Assembly: GCF_014203835.1 (NCBI RefSeq)
Contig: NZ_JACHJW010000001.1
Coordinates: forward strand, 1,612,001 to 1,676,000
Direction: 5' to 3'
DNA: 64,000 nt
DNA from: Micromonospora polyrhachis
GTDB taxonomy: Bacteria > Actinomycetota > Actinomycetes > Mycobacteriales > Micromonosporaceae
Shown here: piece by piece, positions 44,651 to 56,877 of the stretch
Layout: every line of letters begins with the position of its first letter
How positions within the stretch are numbered: position 1 is the first letter of the stretch
Program-made: the position numbers and the translations under genes
The notes under the pieces: generated by a model
The model's input: the letters and a program-made list of their open reading frames with translations, nothing else
Database searches by the model: none
Told to the model about the DNA's origin: nothing

Positions 44651-46044
44651 CAGCCGTCCAACTCCGCCAGGACCTCGAATTCGTCGATCTCCGTCCGACC
44701 GACCACCTTGCCCATGTCAACGGCGTTTCTGATGGCGAACAGCCCGTCTCCGGCAATCGACCGCCACCGGCTGACCCGGCTACGCGGCTCATCACGTCGA
44801 ACCCGGGTCACCACGTCTAGGAAGATCGCGTCGGTGCGCAGGTCCGACTGCACCGGCTCCAGTGCCCGCAGGATGGCCGGTGAGTGACTGCTGAGGATTA
44901 GTTGGGTCAGGGCCGAACCTTCCGACTTGCTGGCCGGCGCACGTGTGACCAGGGTACGAAGGTATCGGACGAACTGCGCCAACCGCTGTGGGAAGATCCC
45001 GTTCTCCGGCTCCTCGAAACAGATCAACCCCGCACCACGCGGGTCGTAGAGCGCTGCCAACAATGCGATCGCCCGAAGGGTGCCGTCAGACGCCACCCGC
45101 GCCGAGAACGGTGCCTCCTCCCGAGTGATCACCTCTACCTGCCGCTGCCGGCGGGCGTCGTCCTCGGCGAGCCGCACCCGGGTCACGCCGGGAATGACGG
45201 TAGCCAGATCGGCCGAGAGGTCGTTCAACGCACCTTCGGGCCGGTCGTCGGTGCCGGTCTCGTCCGCCAGCCTCCGCAGTGTGTTGGCCAGGTGCGCCCC
45301 GTTCGCGGCCAGGCTGTCCGGGTCGTCATAGGAGTCCGGAGTACGAAGGGCACTCGGGTCGAGATGCAGTAGCCGCCACGACTGTAACTCCCGCTTCAGC
45401 GCATAGAGTAGGGGAAAGTCGGTGGCGGTGGTAAGGCTGGAGAGCACGGTCGCGGTCGCGGCGCTCGCCGGAAGCTTACGTTTGCGCCCCTGGTTTCCCT
45501 GCTGCCGGATGCTGAACACCGGCCGCCCCTGGTCGTCCTGCTCCGTCTCCAGCAGATCTACGCCGCCGCCGTGATAAACCGCCAGCCGCTTCCACTGCTC
45601 CACGTCCGGCCGCGCCATCCACCGGTCGTCGGACTTCCGGAGCCGCCGCACTGCCTCCCGAACGACGTACGGCCGTTTGGCTCCGCTATGGCCGGTCGAG
45701 CGCAGCTCGATCTCCAGCTCGTAGCGGAGCCGAGAGTGGTTGACCTCGGCGGTGTCACCGAAGGCATCGGTGACCGACCGGTCCAGCAGCACCTCCACCG
45801 CGAACGACATCCGGTCGACCTGGCTACCGGCGGTGTGCCGATGGAACAGGTCGACCACGTCGCCGCGCATGTGCTGGGCAGCCTCCAACACCGGCTCCCC
45901 CGCCAACCGGCTGAGCAACTGGATGGCGTCGAACAGGTTCGACTTACCTGCGGCATTACGCCCGATGATCACGAGAAACGGCGGGATGTCCAACTCGAAG
46001 TTCCGGAAGGACTTGAACCCGTCGATCTCGATCCGGGTGAGCAT
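44650..46044 (-). CDS. AAA/ABC-type ATPase (RecF/OLD-like), putative defence sensor
   Basis: 464 residues. Opening MLTRIEIDGFKSFRNFELDI; Walker A GRNAAGKSNLFDAI (~28-41); a long central helical insertion; ABC-like signature VASDGTLRAIALLAAL; Walker B GLICFEEPENGIFP; H-loop LILSSHSPAIL. This is the AAA_21/AAA_15 class used in OLD, PARIS (AriA) and AbiL-type systems. It lies 10 bp after the gatA stop on the same strand and overlaps the downstream TOPRIM-like gene, forming a two-gene unit. Confidence 0.85.
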   Translation of the reverse strand: MLTRIEIDGFKSFRNFELDIPPFLVIIGRNAAGKSNLFDAIQLLSRLAGEPVLEAAQHMRGDVVDLFHRHTAGSQVDRMSFAVEVLLDRSVTDAFGDTAEVNHSRLRYELEIELRSTGHSGAKRPYVVREAVRRLRKSDDRWMARPDVEQWKRLAVYHGGGVDLLETEQDDQGRPVFSIRQQGNQGRKRKLPASAATATVLSSLTTATDFPLLYALKRELQSWRLLHLDPSALRTPDSYDDPDSLAANGAHLANTLRRLADETGTDDRPEGALNDLSADLATVIPGVTRVRLAEDDARRQRQVEVITREEAPFSARVASDGTLRAIALLAALYDPRGAGLICFEEPENGIFPQRLAQFVRYLRTLVTRAPASKSEGSALTQLILSSHSPAILRALEPVQSDLRTDAIFLDVVTRVRRDEPRSRVSRWRSIAGDGLFAIRNAVDMGKVVGRTEIDEFEVLAELDG

Positions 46045-46054
46045 GCCGCAGGCT

Positions 46055-47530
46055 CTACAGGGCCGGTGGGGTGAGGGTGCCGACAGCGGACTCCAGCGCG
46101 GCGGCGATCCGGTACATCCGGTCGTCGGCCATCGTCGGGGCCATGATCTGTAGGCCGACCGGCAGCCCCTCCGACAGACCGCACGGCACCGAGATGGCCG
46201 GGCCGCCGTACAGGTTGGTCGGAATGGTGAACAGGTCCGCCAGGTACATCTGGTAGGGGTCGTCGGTGCGGGCCCCCATCGGGAACGCCACGAACGGCGT
46301 GGTCGGCGAGATCAGCGCGTCCACCTGCTCGAACGCGGCGGTGAAGTCGCGGGTGATCAGGGTCCGCACCTTCTGCGCCTGACCGTAGTAGGCGTCGTAG
46401 TAGCCCGACGACAGGGCGTAGGTGCCAAGGATGATCCGGCGCTTGACCTCGGGCCCGAAGCCGGCCTCCCGGGTCAGCGACATGACCTCCTCCAGCGAGC
46501 GGTTGCCGTCGTCGCCGGTGCGCAGCCCGAACCGGACCCCGTCGAAACGGGCCAGGTTGGAGGAGCACTCGCTCGGCGCGATCAGGTAGTAGGCCGGCAG
46601 CGCGTACTCGAAGTGCGGGCAGGACACCTCGACGATCTCGGCACCCAGCTTGCGCAGGGTGTCGACCGACTCGCGGAACGCCGCCGCCACACCCGGCTCG
46701 GCCCCCTCGCCGGAGAACTCGGTCACCACACCCAGGCGTACGCCGCTGAGGTCACCGGTCGCGCCGGCCTTGGCCGCTGCCACGACGTCCGGCACCGGCT
46801 GCGGGATCGACGTGGAGTCGCGCGGGTCATGCCCGCCGATCACCGCGTGCAGCAGCGCCGCGTCGAGCACGGTACGCGAGCACGGGCCGGGGGTGTCCAG
46901 CGACGACGAGAACGCCACCAGGCCGTAGCGGGAGGTGCCGCCGTACGTCGGCTTCGCCCCGACGGTGCCGGTGACCGCGCCCGGCTGGCGGATCGAGCCA
47001 CCGGTGTCGGAGCCGATCGCCAGCGGTGCCTCGTAGGCGGCCACCGCGGCGGCGCTGCCACCACCCGAGCCACCCGGGATCCGGGTCAGGTCCCAGGGGT
47101 TGTACGTCGGCCCGTAGGCGGAGTATTCGGTGGAGGAGCCCATCGCGAACTCGTCCATGTTGGTCTTGCCGAGCATCACCGTGCCGGCCGCCCGCAGCCG
47201 TTCGACGATGGTCGAGTCGTACGGCGGACGCCAGCCTTCGAGGATGCGCGAGCCGACCGTGGTCGGTACGCCCTTCGTGGTGAGTACGTCCTTGACCGCG
47301 ACCGGCACCCCGGCCAGCGGGCCGAGTTCCTCGCCGGCGGCCCGGCGGGCGTCGACGGCGCGGGCGGCGGCCAGCGCGCCCTCGGTGTCCACGTGTAGGA
47401 AGGCGTGCACCCGGTCCTCGACGGCGGTGATCCGGTCGAGGTGGGCCTGGGTCACCTCGACGGCCGACGTTTCGCCGGAGGCGACGAGCCCGGCGATCTC
47501 CGCCGCGGTCATCCTGGTCAGGTCGGTCAT
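46055..47530 (-). CDS. gatA: Asp/Glu-tRNA amidotransferase subunit A
   Basis: Amidase subunit releasing ammonia from glutamine for GatCAB. 491 residues. The Ser-cisSer-Lys triad is visible: Lys in [12 protein letters not shown] (~79), Ser in [16 protein letters not shown] (~154) and Ser in [12 protein letters not shown] (~178). Length is normal. Its ATG lies at the edge of a 77-bp tandem duplication separating it from gatC. The AAA-ATPase gene follows after 10 bp, in place of gatB. Confidence 0.97.
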   Translation of the reverse strand: MTDLTRMTAAEIAGLVASGETSAVEVTQAHLDRITAVEDRVHAFLHVDTEGALAAARAVDARRAAGEELGPLAGVPVAVKDVLTTKGVPTTVGSRILEGWRPPYDSTIVERLRAAGTVMLGKTNMDEFAMGSSTEYSAYGPTYNPWDLTRIPGGSGGGSAAAVAAYEAPLAIGSDTGGSIRQPGAVTGTVGAKPTYGGTSRYGLVAFSSSLDTPGPCSRTVLDAALLHAVIGGHDPRDSTSIPQPVPDVVAAAKAGATGDLSGVRLGVVTEFSGEGAEPGVAAAFRESVDTLRKLGAEIVEVSCPHFEYALPAYYLIAPSECSSNLARFDGVRFGLRTGDDGNRSLEEVMSLTREAGFGPEVKRRIILGTYALSSGYYDAYYGQAQKVRTLITRDFTAAFEQVDALISPTTPFVAFPMGARTDDPYQMYLADLFTIPTNLYGGPAISVPCGLSEGLPVGLQIMAPTMADDRMYRIAAALESAVGTLTPPAL

Positions 47531-47681
47531 GCCGGCACTCCGCTCCGCTCCACGCCAGCATGACCCGTCACACTGAACTGGCTGATTCGCTCGCTACGCT
47601 CGCTCATGCCGGCACTCCGCTCCGCTGCGCACCAGCATGAGCCCTCACACTGAACTGACCGATTCGCTCGCTACGCTCGCT
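47528..47681. repeat. 77-bp tandem duplication between gatC and gatA
   Basis: Units 47528-47604 and 47605-47681 are near-identical (CATGCCGGCACTCCGCTCCG ... GATTCGCTCGCTACGCTCGCT), and a third unit starts (CATG at 47682). The gatA start codon is the first three bases of unit one. Each unit contains the palindromic AGCGAGCGTAGCGAGCG motif. Confidence 0.9.
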
Positions 47682-47689
47682 CATGAAAC

Positions 47690-47989
47690 TCAGGCCTCCT
47701 CGTCCAGGATGCGGGGCACCCGGAAGCGCTGCTCCTCGGCGTCCGGCGCACCGGAGAGCGCCTCGGCCGGGGTCAGGCCCGGCACCACGACGTCGTCGCG
47801 CAGCACGTTGGTCAGCGGCACCGAGTGCGAGGTGGGCGGGATGTCCCCGGCAGTCACCTCACCGACCCGGGCGACCGCCTGGAGGATCACGTCGAGCTGG
47901 CCGGCGAAGGTCGCCAGCTCCTCCTCGGTGACGGCGAGCCGCGACAGGCGCGCCAGGTGCGCGACCTCCTCGCGGGAGATGGCGGCCAT
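47690..47989 (-). CDS. gatC: Asp/Glu-tRNA amidotransferase subunit C
   Basis: Small belt subunit tying GatA to GatB. 99 residues from the ATG at 47989 ([25 protein letters not shown]), the usual GatC start with AAGGGGG five bases upstream; the ATG at 48004 would add five residues. Conserved [14 protein letters not shown] and [10 protein letters not shown] are present. First gene of the gatCA operon. Confidence 0.97.
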   Translation of the reverse strand: MAAISREEVAHLARLSRLAVTEEELATFAGQLDVILQAVARVGEVTAGDIPPTSHSVPLTNVLRDDVVVPGLTPAEALSGAPDAEEQRFRVPRILDEEA

Positions 47990-48191
47990 CGGTGCCCCCT
48001 TCATGCCTAGCGTGCGGATGTCATGCCGGACGTGCCGGCGAGCGGTCGGGTCGTATCCCGGACGCCGTGACCTGAGCGAGTCTATTTGTGGCCGGCGGGC
48101 GATGCACCGCCGACTCCCCCGAACCCGGGCGACCGGTTCGTTGGCGCGTCGGTGGGCCCGCCGCTGCCTATCGACGCGGGACCGCTTCGGC

Positions 48192-50714
48192 TCAGTTCCG
48201 GGTTCGGTGGCGGGTGGGAAGTTCCTGGATCGGCGTGGGCTTCAGCGGCCGGTACCGGCCCAGCCAGGTCACCAGTTCCGCCGCTGGCATCGGCCGGGCG
48301 AAGAACCAGCCCTGGGCGACGTGGCAGCCGGCCGCGTGCAGCAGCCGCCAGGTGGCTTCGTCCTCCACGCCCTCGGCCACCACCCGCAGGCCGAGCGCCC
48401 GGGCCAGTTCGATCACCGACCGGACGATGGCGGCATCGTCGGCGTCGGCCGCCATCCCGAGTACGAACGAACGGTCCACCTTCACCTCGGCCAGGGGCAA
48501 TCGGCGTAGGTGCTGCATGGAGGAGTACCCGGTGCCGAAGTCGTCCAGGGCGATCGCCACCCCGATCCGGTCGAGCCGGGAGATGGTGGCCAGCACCCGA
48601 CGCGGGTCGGCCATCAACGCGCCCTCGGTGATCTCCAGCTGGAGTTGCGCCGGGCTGACCTGGAAGCGGGCCAGCCGCTCGGTGATCTGGTCGGCGATCT
48701 CCCCGGTGTGCAGGTCGCGCACGCTGACATTGAGCGCGGCCCGCAGTTGCAACCCGATGGCGGACCACTGCGCGAGTTGCTCCACCACGTCGTCCACGAC
48801 CCGTCGGGTCAGCAGTCGCATCACCGCACTCTGCTCGGCGACCCGGATCAGTTCCTCCGGGTCGACCATGCCCCGGCGGGGGTGCCGCCAACGTAGCAAC
48901 GCCTCGACGCCCACGACCTCCCCGGTGTCGATGGCGATCTGCGGCTGGTAGTACATGGTGATCTCACCGACGTCACCACCGCCGAGCGCACCGTCGCCCA
49001 CCGTCGCACCGCCCACCGGGCTGTCGGCGGCGGCACCGTCACCGCCCACCACCGGGCCGGTCACGTCCACCATCGGGCCGGTCGTGTCCGCCAGTGGAGC
49101 GCCGGTCACCTCCGGCAGTGGACCGCCGCCGCTGCCGGGGAGCGCGCCGTTGTACCTCGCCGCACCGGTGGCCTCCGCCGGGTCGGTCGTCGGCCGATTG
49201 GCCGTACCGAGGATGCTCGCCACGGAACTCGGCACGATCGCGGCCTCGCTCGGCGTGTCGAACACGGAACCGGGCTCGGTGACGTCGACCGGCGCAGCAG
49301 GAACACGGTCGGATGGCGGGGAGGTCGCCTCGTCCTTCGTTCCCGCTGGGGCGGTCGCCACCGGGAGGGCCTCCGGGCGGCCGTTCGAGCCCTCCGCGAG
49401 CGCAGGGCGGTTGTCCAGCACCCGACGCAGGTCGGCCAGGAGGCTCAGTCGCTCCGGCGAGTTGTGGTCGGACTCGGGAGCGTAGACGGCGATGGGGTCG
49501 CCCTGGTGTTTGGCGTCGTACATCGCCACGTCCGCGTGCCGCATGAGGGTGGCGAAGTCCTCGCCATGCTCCGGATAGAGCGCGATCCCGATGGAACCAC
49601 CGACGTCGAGCGGCAGCCCGTCGAGGGCGACCGGTTCGGCCAGCACGGCCTCCACCTGTTCGGCGAGTTGCCGGGCTTCCTCGGTGTTGCGCAGCCGGGT
49701 GAGCAGGATGGCGAACTCGTCGCCTCCGAGCCGGGCCACCACGTCCTGGCTTCGTACCGTCGCCGTGAGCCGGTGGGCCACCTGCACCAGCAACCGGTCA
49801 CCCACCGCATGTCCCAGAGCGTCGTTGACGTGCTTGAACCGGTCGAGGTCGAGCAGCAGCAGGGCCAGTTGGGCATCGGGGCCGCCCTTGGCCGCCTGTT
49901 CGGTGTGGACCCGCAACTGCTCGGCCACCTCGGTGCGTAGCGCCTTGCGGTTGACCAGTCCGGTGAGCGGATCCAGGCGGGCCAGCCGTTCCTGCTCGCT
50001 GGAGAGCCGGGACATCCGGTAGACCGCGAAGAGCGGCACGACGACCAGTGGGATCAACGCCGCGCTGGCCTCTGCCGCAGCCACCAGCACTGGGCTGAGC
50101 AGCAACAACGATCCGGTGGAGAGCAGTTCGAAGGCGAGGGGTTGACGGAAGTGGGGCCACCAGGCACCACCGAAGCGCAGCCCGAGGGCGATGCTGACGC
50201 AGCCGTACGTGATGACGAACCAGACGGTCGCCGCGCCGACCACCAGCAGGACGTCGGTCCAGCGCGGATGCACCACCGTACGGAACGCGATGTCGGTGGT
50301 GCGTCCGGTGATCGCACTGGCGGCGGCGAGCCCAACGGCGTACTGGGCGATGTTGAAGATCATCCGCCAGGGTGCGTGGCGCATCCGCCAACTGGAGACG
50401 ACGACCGCCCCGGCCTGCACCGCCACAGCCGGGCCGAGTCCCCAGGCCAGCAGGATCGCGAAGGCGAAGCAGACCGAGGGGAAGACGGCCGGACTCTGCC
50501 GGTGGCCGGGCGGGGTGAACGGACGGGCGTCGGAGACCAGGGCCAGCGCGGCCATCGTCCAGAACGCCACCGGCAGGTCCGGGATCTGCTCGGGCAGCCG
50601 CAGCAATGGCGCGATACACAGCAACGCCGCCAGGGCGACAACCGTCCAGACGAAGCTGAAGAAAGGCACAGCCCGGCCTGGGGGCACGGAGTTCCGCAGT
50701 ACGGCGGCCTCCAT
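48192..50714 (-). CDS. membrane GGDEF-EAL c-di-GMP protein with large linker insert
   Basis: 840 residues from the ATG at 50714 (GGGAGG just upstream); an earlier GTG at 50810 is possible. About seven N-terminal helices (~15-245), then GGDEF (~260-420) with [13 protein letters not shown] ~150-residue Pro/Ala/Gly/Thr-rich insert follows [10 protein letters not shown] and pushes it away from the first EAL strand (EITMYYQPQ). EAL proper (~570-820) has [24 protein letters not shown] and [10 protein letters not shown]. Catalytic motifs are intact. Faces ligA's 3' end. Confidence 0.93.
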   Translation of the reverse strand: MEAAVLRNSVPPGRAVPFFSFVWTVVALAALLCIAPLLRLPEQIPDLPVAFWTMAALALVSDARPFTPPGHRQSPAVFPSVCFAFAILLAWGLGPAVAVQAGAVVVSSWRMRHAPWRMIFNIAQYAVGLAAASAITGRTTDIAFRTVVHPRWTDVLLVVGAATVWFVITYGCVSIALGLRFGGAWWPHFRQPLAFELLSTGSLLLLSPVLVAAAEASAALIPLVVVPLFAVYRMSRLSSEQERLARLDPLTGLVNRKALRTEVAEQLRVHTEQAAKGGPDAQLALLLLDLDRFKHVNDALGHAVGDRLLVQVAHRLTATVRSQDVVARLGGDEFAILLTRLRNTEEARQLAEQVEAVLAEPVALDGLPLDVGGSIGIALYPEHGEDFATLMRHADVAMYDAKHQGDPIAVYAPESDHNSPERLSLLADLRRVLDNRPALAEGSNGRPEALPVATAPAGTKDEATSPPSDRVPAAPVDVTEPGSVFDTPSEAAIVPSSVASILGTANRPTTDPAEATGAARYNGALPGSGGGPLPEVTGAPLADTTGPMVDVTGPVVGGDGAAADSPVGGATVGDGALGGGDVGEITMYYQPQIAIDTGEVVGVEALLRWRHPRRGMVDPEELIRVAEQSAVMRLLTRRVVDDVVEQLAQWSAIGLQLRAALNVSVRDLHTGEIADQITERLARFQVSPAQLQLEITEGALMADPRRVLATISRLDRIGVAIALDDFGTGYSSMQHLRRLPLAEVKVDRSFVLGMAADADDAAIVRSVIELARALGLRVVAEGVEDEATWRLLHAAGCHVAQGWFFARPMPAAELVTWLGRYRPLKPTPIQELPTRHRTRN

Positions 50715-50895
50715 CGAACCTCCCGACGCAGCTATCCCCGGCGCAGCCGAGCGCCACGCCGTGCCCCCATCAAACGCCCCCACCCTGCGATTGTGATGGG
50801 TGACAGCCACGAAACGGACGCACTCGTAACGAACTTGGAATACGCGGCCCTACGCTGCCAAGATTCACATATACCCAGCGTTAACCATGGGCGCA

Positions 50896-53040
<2,145 letters not shown>

Positions 53041-53143
53041 TCACGCTTCTACGGAACGGTAACCGGACCGTACGACAACTGTTGCCCCGCCCCACCCCAC
53101 CTGCGCGAACGCCACCTCAACGTCGACGCGTGCGCGGCCGGTC

Positions 53144-54184
53144 TCAGTCCCAGGCCGCGCCGAGGGTGGTGAGCTGATCGGCGTACTCGACCTGGTCCGA
53201 CCAGCGGGTCGGCCAGGCGGACATCCCACGCTCCGCGCCGAGGAACGCCCCGGCCAACGCGGCGATGGAGTCCGAGTCACCGGCGGTGGTGGCCGCCCGC
53301 CCCAGCGCCGCCACCGGGTCGTCGCGGTGCCACAGCGCGCTGAGCAACGCCGTGGCCAGCGCCTCCTCGGCGATCCAGCCCGCCCCAGTACGCAGGCACG
53401 GGTCGCCCCCGTCATCGGGTGCCGCGAGCGCCGCGTCGAGCCGGTCGAGTACGGCCAGGCACTCGTCCCAGCCCCGCGCGATGAACTCCACCGGGTCGGT
53501 GACGCCCGGCCGCTGCCACAGGTCGCCCAACCAGTCACCCCGGTAGACGCTGCGCTGCCCGGAAGCGCGCTGCCGCAACAGGGCCGGCACCTCGGTCAGG
53601 CTCGCACCGTCCCGCAGCACGCGCACGGCGTACGCGGTCAGTTCGCTGGCTGCCAGCCCGGTCGGGTGACCGTGGGTCAACCCGGCCTGGAGCTGCGCGA
53701 CCCCGGCCAGGGTGTCCAGGTCGTAGCCGGGCACCAACCCGACCGGGGTGACCCGCATGTTGGCCCCGCACCCCTTCGAGCCGGCGACGGTCGCCTCCTG
53801 CCACCGCGTGCCCCGGGCCAGCTCCCCACACGCCCGCAGACACGTCATGCCCGGTGCCCGGTTGTTGTCCGGGCTGGCCGCCCAGGCCAGGAACCGGTCC
53901 CGCAGCAACGGTTCCAGGATCTCCGGGGTGGCGGCGCTCGCCTGATGCAGTGCCCAGGCGACCGCCAGCCCCATCTGGGTGTCGTCGGTGACCAGGGCCG
54001 GCTGGCCGGTCAGCTCGCGCGGACCGTCGGGACCGTAGCGCCGCCGGATCTCGGCGACGGTGAGGAACTCGGTCGGCTTGCCCAACGCGTCACCGTAGGC
54101 CAACCCGAACAACGATCCCGAGGCACGCTGCTCCACTGGGACTCCACCAACCGGTCGGGCGGGCTGCTCGATCATGATCGCCAT
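53144..54184 (-). CDS. ADP-ribosylglycohydrolase family protein
   Basis: 346 residues from the ATG at 54184 (54175 also possible). Metal-binding motifs of the DraG/ARH family: GLAYGDALGKPTEF, TDDTQMGLAVAW and GDSDSIAALAGAFLGA. Probably removes ADP-ribose from proteins, nucleic acids or small molecules; the substrate is unknown. Located directly upstream of ligA on the same strand (118-bp gap), so possibly co-transcribed. Confidence 0.88.
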   Translation of the reverse strand: MAIMIEQPARPVGGVPVEQRASGSLFGLAYGDALGKPTEFLTVAEIRRRYGPDGPRELTGQPALVTDDTQMGLAVAWALHQASAATPEILEPLLRDRFLAWAASPDNNRAPGMTCLRACGELARGTRWQEATVAGSKGCGANMRVTPVGLVPGYDLDTLAGVAQLQAGLTHGHPTGLAASELTAYAVRVLRDGASLTEVPALLRQRASGQRSVYRGDWLGDLWQRPGVTDPVEFIARGWDECLAVLDRLDAALAAPDDGGDPCLRTGAGWIAEEALATALLSALWHRDDPVAALGRAATTAGDSDSIAALAGAFLGAERGMSAWPTRWSDQVEYADQLTTLGAAWD

Positions 54185-54275
54185 GATCGCAGATCCCCGC
54201 CAGCCGATCCGCCCACATGAAACGCCGTTGGCCGGGGGGGGCCAGACACCCCGGATAACGCCGTTGGCCGCCGGG

Positions 54276-54635
54276 TCAGACGCCCCAGAGTAGGCAGAAC
54301 GGGTGGCCCACCGGGTCGGCATAGACGCGGAAGCCGTCGCCCTCGCCGGGCAGCCGCTTCGCCCCCAGCGCGAGCACCTTGGCCTCAGCCGCCTCGACGT
54401 CGTCCACCAAGACGTCGAGATGGAGCTGCTGGGGGCGTTCCGGATCGGGCCAGCGAGGTTCGCGCAGCCCGGGGGCCTGCTGGAAGGCGAGCCGGGCTTC
54501 GCCTTCCCCGCCGCCGATCACCACCCACCCGCCGTCGTCGGAGGTCACCGGCAACCCGAGCAACTCGCTGTAGAAGTCGGCCAGGGCGCGTGGCTCCGGA
54601 CAGTCCAGCACAACTGTGCGTAGTTTTCCTATCAT
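54276..54635 (-). CDS. VOC (glyoxalase/bleomycin-resistance fold) protein
   Basis: 119 residues with two beta-alpha-beta-beta-beta halves: VVLDCPEPRALADFYSELLGLPV, then QLHLDVLVDDVEAAEAKVLALGAK and DPVGHPFCLLW. The family includes glyoxalases, dioxygenases and antibiotic-binding proteins; metal residues are incomplete by eye. Role unknown. Confidence 0.88.
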   Translation of the reverse strand: MIGKLRTVVLDCPEPRALADFYSELLGLPVTSDDGGWVVIGGGEGEARLAFQQAPGLREPRWPDPERPQQLHLDVLVDDVEAAEAKVLALGAKRLPGEGDGFRVYADPVGHPFCLLWGV

Positions 54636-54665
54636 GTCCGGCCTCTTGCCCGGCCGGACTGGTGG

Positions 54666-55739
54666 CTAATCCTCGTACAGTCGGCGGCCGGCATCCCGAC
54701 ACGCGGTGAGCACCGCGCGGACGTACTCGGGGCTGGCCCCGGCCAGCCCGCAGGCGGGCGTGACCACCACCTGCTCGGCGAGCTGGCGGATCGGGAAGCC
54801 GAGGCGGTGCCAGAGTTGGCGTACCCGGTCGGCGACCTGCGCCGAGGTCGGCGGGCGACCGCTCGACGGCGGTGACGTGGGCGCGGCCCCGACCAGCAGG
54901 CCGAGGCCGGCGTCGATGGCCTCGCCGAGCGGGTCGAGCTGCTTGACCCGGTCCAGGTCGAAAGCGACCCCTACCGCGCCCGCGGTACGGATCAACTCCA
55001 GCGGTACGTCCGGCGCGCAGCAGTGCACCACCACCGGTGTGTCCACCGCCTCGATCACCGTTGCCAGCATGGCGCGGGCGGTGCCCGGCTCGACCGCCCG
55101 GTAGACGCTGAAGCCGCTCTCGGTGGGAATCTGCCCGGCCAGTACCGCCGGCAGCGACGGCTCGTCGAGTTGCAGCAGTACGCGCGCCCGGGGCAGCCGC
55201 CGCCGCACGTCGGCGACGTGGGTCCGCAGCCCCTCGGCCAGCGACTCGGTCAGGTCCCGTACCGCCCCGGCGTCACGCAACATCCGCCCGCCGATGGGCA
55301 GGTCCAGGTTGGCGGCCAGGGTGAATGGGCCAGCCGCCTGCACCTTGATCGGGCCGGCGTACTCCTCGGCCTGCTCGGTGAGCTGGTCCAGGTCCCGTTC
55401 CATCAGGTCGTGGGCCCGACGCAGGTCCCGTCCGGGGCGGCCGGCGATGCGCCACCGGGCCGCGTACAGCTCGACCGGCAGGTCCACCAGCAGGCTGGCA
55501 CCCCGCCCGACCAGGTCCGCCCCCGGCCCTCGGGCCGGCAGTTCGGGCAGGTGTGGCAGGGCCGGCAGCTCGCCGAGGACGATCCGCTGCGCCTCGGCGA
55601 CGTCCGTGCCGGGCAGGGACCCGATCCCGGTCGCCGCCCCGGCCGGCCACGGCCAGCCGCCAACGGTCTGCTGCTCCTCGGCCGGGCGCTGCTCGCGACT
55701 CTGCTCGTGCGCTGTTCCGGGCACCGGTTGTTGCTCCAC
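54666..55739 (-). CDS. MetE-like (cobalamin-independent methionine synthase family) protein
   Basis: 357 residues, only the C-terminal MetE/UROD barrel. TGIGSLPGTDVAEA start, KVQAAGPFTLAANL, LQLDEPSLPAVLAG, zinc-type residues in VVHCCAPDVP and TPACGLAG. The first ~30 residues are Gln/Glu-rich. Such short 'core' enzymes use methyl donors other than folate or unknown ones, so the reaction is open. Sits between mnmA and the VOC gene on the same strand, 11 bp after mnmA. Confidence 0.85.
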   Translation of the reverse strand: MEQQPVPGTAHEQSREQRPAEEQQTVGGWPWPAGAATGIGSLPGTDVAEAQRIVLGELPALPHLPELPARGPGADLVGRGASLLVDLPVELYAARWRIAGRPGRDLRRAHDLMERDLDQLTEQAEEYAGPIKVQAAGPFTLAANLDLPIGGRMLRDAGAVRDLTESLAEGLRTHVADVRRRLPRARVLLQLDEPSLPAVLAGQIPTESGFSVYRAVEPGTARAMLATVIEAVDTPVVVHCCAPDVPLELIRTAGAVGVAFDLDRVKQLDPLGEAIDAGLGLLVGAAPTSPPSSGRPPTSAQVADRVRQLWHRLGFPIRQLAEQVVVTPACGLAGASPEYVRAVLTACRDAGRRLYED

Positions 55740-55749
55740 GGGCGGAAGG

Positions 55750-56823
55750 TTAACCGGTGATGGTGGCCGAGCCGAGCACCACGTCGCCGGCCGGGTCGGG
55801 GCGGTACGCCACGATCGCCTGACCGGCGGCGACGCCGCGCATCGGCCGGTGCAGGTCGGCGTGGAGCGTGCCGTCGTCGACGCGTACGGTCGCCGGTACG
55901 ACGTTGCCGTGTGCCCGGAGCTGCACCTCGCAGTCGACCGGGCCGGTGGGGGTCGGGCCGCCGGTCCAGACCGGCCGCTGTGCCCGGACGGTGGAGACCT
56001 CCAGCGCCTCGGCCGGGCCCACGGTCACCGTGTTGGTCTTCGGGGTGATCGACAGCACGTAGCGCGGCTTGCCGTCGGCGGCCGGTACGCCCAGCGCCAG
56101 CCCCTTGCGCTGGCCTACCGTGTAGGCGTACGCCCCGGAGTGTGAGCCGAGCACGGCACCCGTGCTGGCCTCGACGATGTCGCCGGGGGCCTCGCCCAGC
56201 CGCTCGGCGAGGAACCGGCGGGTGTCGCCGTCGGCGATGAAGCAGATGTCGTGCGAGTCGGGCTTGTCGGCCACGGCCAGCCCGCGCTCGGCCGCCTCGG
56301 CGCGTACCTGCTCCTTGGTGGAGTCGCCGAGCGGGAACATCGACCGGTCGAGCTGCTCACGGGTGAGCACCGCCAGGACGTACGACTGGTCCTTGGCCAG
56401 GTCGACGCTGCGGCGCAGCAGGCCGTCGGGGCCGAGTCGGGCGTGGTGGCCGGTGACGACCGCGTCGAAGCCCAGGGCGACGGCCCGGTCCAGGACCGCC
56501 GCGAACTTGATCTTCTCGTTGCAGCGCAGGCACGGATTCGGGGTACGGCCCGCCGCGTACTCGGCGACGAAGTCGTCCACCACGTCCTCGTGGAACCGGT
56601 CGGCCATGTCCCAGACGTAGAACGGGATGCCGATCACATCCGCCGCCCGACGCGCGTCCCGGGAGTCTTCCAGCGTGCAGCAGCCCCGGGCCCCGGTCCG
56701 GTAGGTCTGTGGGTTACGGGCCAACGCCAGATGCACACCGGTCACGTCGTACCCGGCTGCCACCGCTCGTGCGGCGGCCACCGCCGAGTCGACCCCGCCG
56801 GACATGGCTGCCAGAACCCTCAC
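55750..56823 (-). CDS. mnmA: tRNA-specific 2-thiouridylase
   Basis: Thiolates U34 of Lys, Glu and Gln tRNAs using ATP and a persulfide. 357 residues. PP-loop [10 protein letters not shown] (~8-17); first catalytic Cys in [10 protein letters not shown], second in [16 protein letters not shown]-terminal beta-barrel. The adjacent cysteine desulfurase (55 bp upstream) is the likely sulfur source, forming a sulfur-transfer operon. Confidence 0.97.
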   Translation of the reverse strand: MRVLAAMSGGVDSAVAAARAVAAGYDVTGVHLALARNPQTYRTGARGCCTLEDSRDARRAADVIGIPFYVWDMADRFHEDVVDDFVAEYAAGRTPNPCLRCNEKIKFAAVLDRAVALGFDAVVTGHHARLGPDGLLRRSVDLAKDQSYVLAVLTREQLDRSMFPLGDSTKEQVRAEAAERGLAVADKPDSHDICFIADGDTRRFLAERLGEAPGDIVEASTGAVLGSHSGAYAYTVGQRKGLALGVPAADGKPRYVLSITPKTNTVTVGPAEALEVSTVRAQRPVWTGGPTPTGPVDCEVQLRAHGNVVPATVRVDDGTLHADLHRPMRGVAAGQAIVAYRPDPAGDVVLGSATITG

Positions 56824-56877
56824 CGGTTCACCTCCCCCATCCCGTCGAGGGTAGCCGCCCGGCCCGGCGGCACCGGG

